Assembly: GCF_000148995.1 (NCBI RefSeq)
Contig: NZ_GL538352.1
Coordinates: forward strand, 1-64,000
Source of the DNA: Listeria grayi DSM 20601
Lineage (GTDB): Bacteria > Bacillota > Bacilli > Lactobacillales > Listeriaceae
Direction of reading: 5' to 3'
Length of the DNA: 64,000 nt
The notes under the pieces were generated by a model that had not been told where the DNA came from, ran no database searches, and saw nothing but the letters and a program-made list of their open reading frames with translations. The number at the start of each line of letters is the position of its first letter. Position 1 is the first letter of the stretch. The translations under genes and the position numbers were made by a program. Of the stretch, positions 60,839 through 64,000 are shown in pieces.

Positions 60839-60947
60839 TAGGCTGATCCATTCCTTTCTTTTTCAGCATTTTCAGTCTATAGGCGGAGGTCGTTTCTTCT
60901 TATTTATTCTATAATAAAAATAAAGAAACGGCTAGGAGGAGATTGAG

Positions 60948-61127
60948 ATGGAAGAACGTATCTATGACCTGGAAGACCGTGTACAGGATCTGGAATTAGA
61001 AGTGGCGGATCTGCGCAAACGCTTGGAAGAAACCAAAAAACCCGCACCTAGAGATAATCGGACATGGTGGGTATTGGTTCCGATAGTAGCGATTATTTGC
61101 GGTACGATTATGTCGATCGTTAGCTGA
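60948..61127 (+). CDS. Small coiled-coil, tail-anchored protein
   Basis: 59 residues, ATG 60948 after AGGAGGAGA. ERIYDLEDRVQDLELEVADLRKRLEE is a heptad coiled coil, then a proline-containing linker and a C-terminal membrane segment WWVLVPIVAIICGTIMSIVS. Function unknown. A well-formed small gene divergent from the EIIA gene. Confidence 0.78.
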   Translation: MEERIYDLEDRVQDLELEVADLRKRLEETKKPAPRDNRTWWVLVPIVAIICGTIMSIVS

Positions 61128-61151
61128 TTGGAAAGTTTTGAACTTATTTGC

Positions 61152-61179
61152 TTGCAATTTTAAGAAAAAGTAGTAAAAT
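61152..61179 (+). promoter_or_regulatory. Promoter of a candidate small RNA
   Basis: TTGCAA, 16-bp spacer, TAAAAT; transcription would begin near 61186, just before a run of hairpins. Confidence 0.5.
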
Positions 61180-61185
61180 AAATTT

Positions 61186-61446
61186 TAGAGATAGGAACTT
61201 TTCCTGATGAAAGTAAAGAAGGTTCTTTATTTTCATGGGGACGAGTCCCTATCATGATTATAGTGGTGCAGACGTATCCATCTTCCAATAGAGTCTATAA
61301 TTGCTATTATAGATTTTTTAACGTCAAACCATTATTTGTTTTCATTCATCTCATTTGCCATGTATTCTTGTTTGCGCCTCATCCCGTTATGCGCAGACGT
61401 ATAGACATGATGGCGACGCTGAAATTATTTTCAGCGTATTTTTTTT
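61186..61446 (+). ncRNA. Candidate structured RNA or leader
   Basis: About 260 bases between a promoter and a terminator with no plausible protein. Structures: GATAGG (61190-61195) with CCTATC (61248-61253) enclosing a 12-bp hairpin ATGAAAGTAAAG / CTTTATTTTCAT (61207-61236), then the small hairpin GGGACGAGTCCC, and the closing terminator ACGCTGAAA / TTTCAGCGT. Could be an independent small RNA or an attenuating leader for the DJ-1/PfpI gene that follows. It matches no riboswitch class I know. Confidence 0.45.
61415..61446 (+). terminator. Terminator upstream of the PfpI gene
   Basis: ACGCTGAAA / TTTTCAGCGT hairpin with eight T, 80 bases before the PfpI-type start, suggesting the end of a small RNA or an attenuator. 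Confidence 0.82.
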
Positions 61447-61528
61447 GGATTTTTTTAAGCCACCTTATTTCCTTTCCGTTTTTGAAATTGGTATACTCAG
61501 GAGAGAAGATCAGAAGGAGGGAAAAAGA

Positions 61529-62050
61529 ATGTCATTAACAGGAAAAAGAATTCTGGCCTTGGTCAGCGATGATTTTGAAGACTTAGAATTATGGTATCCC
61601 GTTTTACGTGTAAGAGAAGAGGGGGCAACAGTCGATTTAGTTGGTGAAGAAGCCGGACATGTCTATCACGGTAAATATGGTGTTCCTGCAACCTCAGATT
61701 ATAGCTTTGATGAAATCAAGCCGGAAGATTACGACGGGATATTAGTTCCCGGCGGCTGGTCGCCTGATAAGCTGAGAAGATATGAGAAAGTTCTAGACTT
61801 CATAAAATATTTCGATCGTGAGAAGAAACCAATCGGTCAAATTTGCCACGCAGGCTGGGTATTGATCTCCGCGGGTATTTTGGATGGCGTGAATGTCACA
61901 AGTACGCCCGGTATCAAGGACGATATGACAAATGCTGGTGCAATCTGGCATAATGAAGCGGTTGTAACAGACCGTCACATTATTTCAAGTCGTCGTCCCC
62001 CGGATCTGCCGGAATATCTACCTGCCTATATCAAAGCATTTTCTAAATAA
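61529..62050 (+). CDS. DJ-1/PfpI family protein
   Basis: 173 residues from ATG 61529 after AGAAGGAGGG. DJ-1/PfpI features: RILALVSDDFEDLELWYPV, ILVPGGWSPDKLR and the nucleophile elbow QICHAGWVLISAG with Cys followed by His, and the partner Glu in DFED. Family members act as glyoxalases, deglycases or stress proteins; the precise activity is uncertain. Length typical (about 170). Confidence 0.93.
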   Translation: MSLTGKRILALVSDDFEDLELWYPVLRVREEGATVDLVGEEAGHVYHGKYGVPATSDYSFDEIKPEDYDGILVPGGWSPDKLRRYEKVLDFIKYFDREKKPIGQICHAGWVLISAGILDGVNVTSTPGIKDDMTNAGAIWHNEAVVTDRHIISSRRPPDLPEYLPAYIKAFSK

Positions 62051-62272
62051 AAAGAAGCCAATCGCTAAGATTGGCTTCAGACTGAAGAAAAATACCATTT
62101 CAATCATTATTTTACTGTTTTCAGCTTGGTGAAAAATGATTAGATTCTAGGCAAAGCCGAGTACCGAAGCGGAGCGTACTTGTGACGCGTGAATCGGAAC
62201 GCAGGCTTTAACGACGAAGATGAGCGTTTTTCGCCAAGCTGAGAAGCCAATCACTAAGATTGGCTTCTTTTT
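62051..62272 (+). repeat. Palindromic intergenic element with twin terminator-like hairpins
   Basis: Two hairpins with the same arms, GAAGCCAATC / GATTGGCTTC, stand at 62053-62080 and 62242-62267. Between them AGCTTGGTGAAAAA (62123-62136) pairs with TTTTTCGCCAAGCT (62227-62240), enclosing GC-richer structured sequence including GTACCGAAGCGGAGCGTAC. The layout suggests a mobile palindromic repeat inserted into and duplicating the terminator of the PfpI gene. No coding capacity. Confidence 0.6.
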
Positions 62273-62276
62273 TTAC
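62242..62276 (+). terminator. Distal terminator of the PfpI gene
   Basis: GAAGCCAATC / GATTGGCTTC followed by seven T; the proximal copy at 62053 lacks the T run. Confidence 0.8.
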
Positions 62277-62569
62277 CCTAAATAGAAATTGATTATAAAA
62301 CCGATGAAGCAAGGAATTGCGGCGACCACGAAAGCAATACTAAAACGCAGCTGTTTCTTGCGTCCCTCCCGATTGTTCTGATAACGAGAACCGGTGGTGA
62401 ATAATGCTGAAAAAATGATCGATCCGAAAATCAAGATCGTTGTTACTAAAGAAAATAGATTGGCGCCTATTTCTTTGGAAGTAAATAAACTGATCAAGAA
62501 AATAACAATTGCTCCGCCTAATCCGGCTAAAAATGATTTTAAATACAACGGCTCAGTCACTCTTTTCAC
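62273..62569 (-). CDS. Small membrane protein of unknown function
   Basis: 98 residues, GTG 62569 preceded by AAAGGAAG. Three membrane segments (LKSFLAGLGGAIVIFLISLF; LFSLVTTILIFGSIIFSALF; FSIAFVVAAIPCFIGFIINF) with a basic loop RYQNNREGRKKQ. It resembles small Firmicute membrane families such as DUF5316, but I am not sure. Lies 45 bases downstream of the NCS2 permease on the same strand and may be in its operon. Confidence 0.75.
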   Translation of the reverse strand: MKRVTEPLYLKSFLAGLGGAIVIFLISLFTSKEIGANLFSLVTTILIFGSIIFSALFTTGSRYQNNREGRKKQLRFSIAFVVAAIPCFIGFIINFYLG

Positions 62570-62614
62570 ATAAAGTCTTACTTCCTTTATAGCAAAACTT
62601 TCGGCGTTTGTCTA

Positions 62615-63907
62615 TTAATGCGGCAAGAAAGCCACAAGAATGAAGAAAAGAATCGCGATCACGATCAAGAAAGGATTGAGCTCACGCCATTTTCCTGTAA
62701 AGACCTTCAAGACAGGGTAAGAAATGAAACCAAATGCCAGACCGATCGCAATGCTAGAAGTAAGTGGCATCGCTAGGATAACGAGGAATGCCGGAAAGGC
62801 TTCATCTAAAGTATCCCAATCAATCTCTTTCACGGCACCGATCATCATGCTACCGACAACGATAAGCGCAGGAGCAGTGATCGCAGAGATTCCGGAGATC
62901 GCCCCAACTAAAGGTGCAAAGAAGGCAGATACGATGAAAAGCATGGCTACAGTAAATGTAGTAAGCCCTGTACGTCCGCCAGTTTCAACGCCGGCTGACG
63001 ACTCGATATACGCGCTTGTCGGCGTAGTACCCAGCATAGAACCAACACTTGTAGCTACAGCATCAGCAAGAAGCGCTTGCTTAGCATTAGGTAATTTTTC
63101 GCCGCGCATCAATCCTGCACGTTTTGCCACTCCGATCATGGTTCCAGTTGTATCAAAAATCGTGATAAGTAGGAAGGAGAGGATCACGGCATACAGGCTG
63201 TGGCTGATAACATCTCCAAAAGCATGAATCGGATTGGTAAATACGAATTCCGGCATTGTCGGCATTTTTACAAAGCCGTTCGTAAATTTCAACGTACCAG
63301 TAAAGAAAGCAATGATTGCAGTAGCGATCATGCCAATGAAAAGTGCGCCTTTTACGCGCAATGCAAGGAAAATCAAAGTAATCGCTAGACCGATGATCGC
63401 AAGCAGTGCTTCTTGGGAATGCAGGTCACCCAGTCCTACTAAGTTAGAGGGGTTAGCAACAATGATACCAGTCATTCTAAAACCTAAGAAAGCAATGAAA
63501 AGACCGATTCCGGCGGTTATCCCTGCTTTTAGATTATGCGGGATGGCTTCGATCAATTTTTCCCGGAAAGGCGTTAATGAAAGTAATAAGAAAATAAGAC
63601 CAGCCACAAAGACAGCGGCAAATGCTACGGAATAGTCTAGTTTTTGCGTCGTTACGACAGTAACAAAATACGCATTCATTCCCAAACCAGGCGCGATCGC
63701 AATTGGATAGTTAGCGAATAATGCCATCCACAGCGTCCCGATCACAGCAGAAATGATCGTTGCCATAAACACAGTTTGAAAGGGGACATGCGCTGCGGAC
63801 AAGATCGCAGGGTTCACCACGATAATATAGACCATTGTTAAAAAGGTGGTAAAACCAGAGATTACTTCCGTTTTTACATCTGTACCAGCTTCTTTTAACC
63901 GAAACAT
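62615..63907 (-). CDS. NCS2 purine permease (AzgA/PbuG type)
   Basis: 430 residues, ATG 63907 after AAAGGAGTG. Fourteen-helix NCS2 transporter of the AzgA-like branch: TEVISGFTTFLTMVYIIVVNPAIL, the ANYPIAIAPGLGMNAYF motif, IFDTTGTMIGVAKRAGLM and TSAYIESSAGVETGGRTGLT. This branch carries guanine, hypoxanthine or adenine rather than uracil or xanthine. A PurR-like inverted repeat upstream supports purine control. Close to PbuG/PbuO; I cannot decide between them. Confidence 0.93.
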   Translation of the reverse strand: MFRLKEAGTDVKTEVISGFTTFLTMVYIIVVNPAILSAAHVPFQTVFMATIISAVIGTLWMALFANYPIAIAPGLGMNAYFVTVVTTQKLDYSVAFAAVFVAGLIFLLLSLTPFREKLIEAIPHNLKAGITAGIGLFIAFLGFRMTGIIVANPSNLVGLGDLHSQEALLAIIGLAITLIFLALRVKGALFIGMIATAIIAFFTGTLKFTNGFVKMPTMPEFVFTNPIHAFGDVISHSLYAVILSFLLITIFDTTGTMIGVAKRAGLMRGEKLPNAKQALLADAVATSVGSMLGTTPTSAYIESSAGVETGGRTGLTTFTVAMLFIVSAFFAPLVGAISGISAITAPALIVVGSMMIGAVKEIDWDTLDEAFPAFLVILAMPLTSSIAIGLAFGFISYPVLKVFTGKWRELNPFLIVIAILFFILVAFLPH

Positions 63908-63930
63908 ATAGTTAACACTCCTTTATAAAT

Positions 63931-63970
63931 AACGAACAATTTAAAACCACAATATCAATAATATTCGTTT
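63931..63970 (-). promoter_or_regulatory. Candidate PurR box pair
   Basis: AACGAACAATT (63931-63941) and AATATTCGTTT (63960-63970) form inverted CGAAYA half-sites separated by 18 bases, like Bacillus PurBoxes, just upstream of the purine permease gene. Confidence 0.5.
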
Positions 63971-64000
63971 TTTAGTAAAAAAGCAAGCCTGTTTTGGTAA

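Noticed and set aside
61200-61245. CTGATGA followed by a hairpin, reminiscent of a hammerhead ribozyme core
   Set aside because: The conserved GAAA segment after stem II and a cleavage-site helix are missing.
61254-61538. 94-codon ORF upstream of the PfpI gene
   Set aside because: It spans the terminator hairpin, has no ribosome binding site, and shows no family resemblance.

Overview
The window looks like a chromosomal segment of a low-GC Gram-positive, most likely Listeria in the broad sense (L. grayi or a relative is my guess). The reasons are Firmicute-type ribosome binding sites and Rho-independent terminators, addB-addA, comK next to a small IDEAL-domain gene, a pepC / fruR-fruB-fruA block, and a lacD / iron-binding lipoprotein / CBS-ACT protein / alcohol dehydrogenase / peptide transporter / phosphoglycerate mutase block. 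I recall these neighbourhoods from Listeria monocytogenes; I could not run a comparison.

Layout. 1-1978: the 3' end of a 23S rRNA, a 5S rRNA and fourteen tRNA genes, ending in tRNA-Leu(CAA). 1979-12204: an AT-rich genomic island inserted at that tRNA-Leu. A 62-bp exact copy of the tRNA 3' part plus flank (1926-1987) recurs at 12205-12266. The island holds a truncated integrase fused tail-to-tail to a truncated M23 peptidase, several membrane or secreted proteins, a DUF4411 PIN-domain gene, a SUKH-type immunity remnant, a DUF2971 gene, an unknown gene with a HEPN-like motif, and a two-gene Lamassu-like defence module (Cap4/DUF4297-type nuclease plus zinc-hook SMC ATPase).

12574-23558: Nudix hydrolase and a chitobiose/beta-glucoside region: RpiR regulators, PTS EIIC, ChbG-type deacetylase, two GH4 6-phospho-beta-glucosidases and a LacI regulator. 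One RpiR gene and its EIIC neighbour are each broken by a one-base frameshift. 23607-33949: DUF1304 protein, soluble PAS/MCP protein, secreted beta-helix protein, lacD, Fur-controlled lipoprotein, cbpA-like gene, alcohol dehydrogenase, peptide transporter and phosphatase. 33965-41268: RsuA-type pseudouridine synthase, pepC, fructose operon, XRE regulator, intact comK and a yhzC-like gene. 41304-47446: an accessory sugar cluster (SIS isomerase, EIIC, frameshifted GH9, LacI, HAD phosphatase), possibly for glucosaminyl oligosaccharides. 47581-64000: addB-addA followed by housekeeping and transport genes, a second PAS/MCP gene with an apparent CTG start, a cellobiose-type EIIA, a candidate small RNA, a palindromic intergenic element and an NCS2 purine permease behind a PurR-like box.

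How it fits together: sugar uptake through the lactose/cellobiose PTS recurs (two EIIC, one EIIA, no EIIB in the window) with RpiR and LacI control and cre sites. The strongest candidate for a little-described system is the tRNA-Leu island, where a Lamassu-like pair sits beside DUF2971 and HEPN-like genes.
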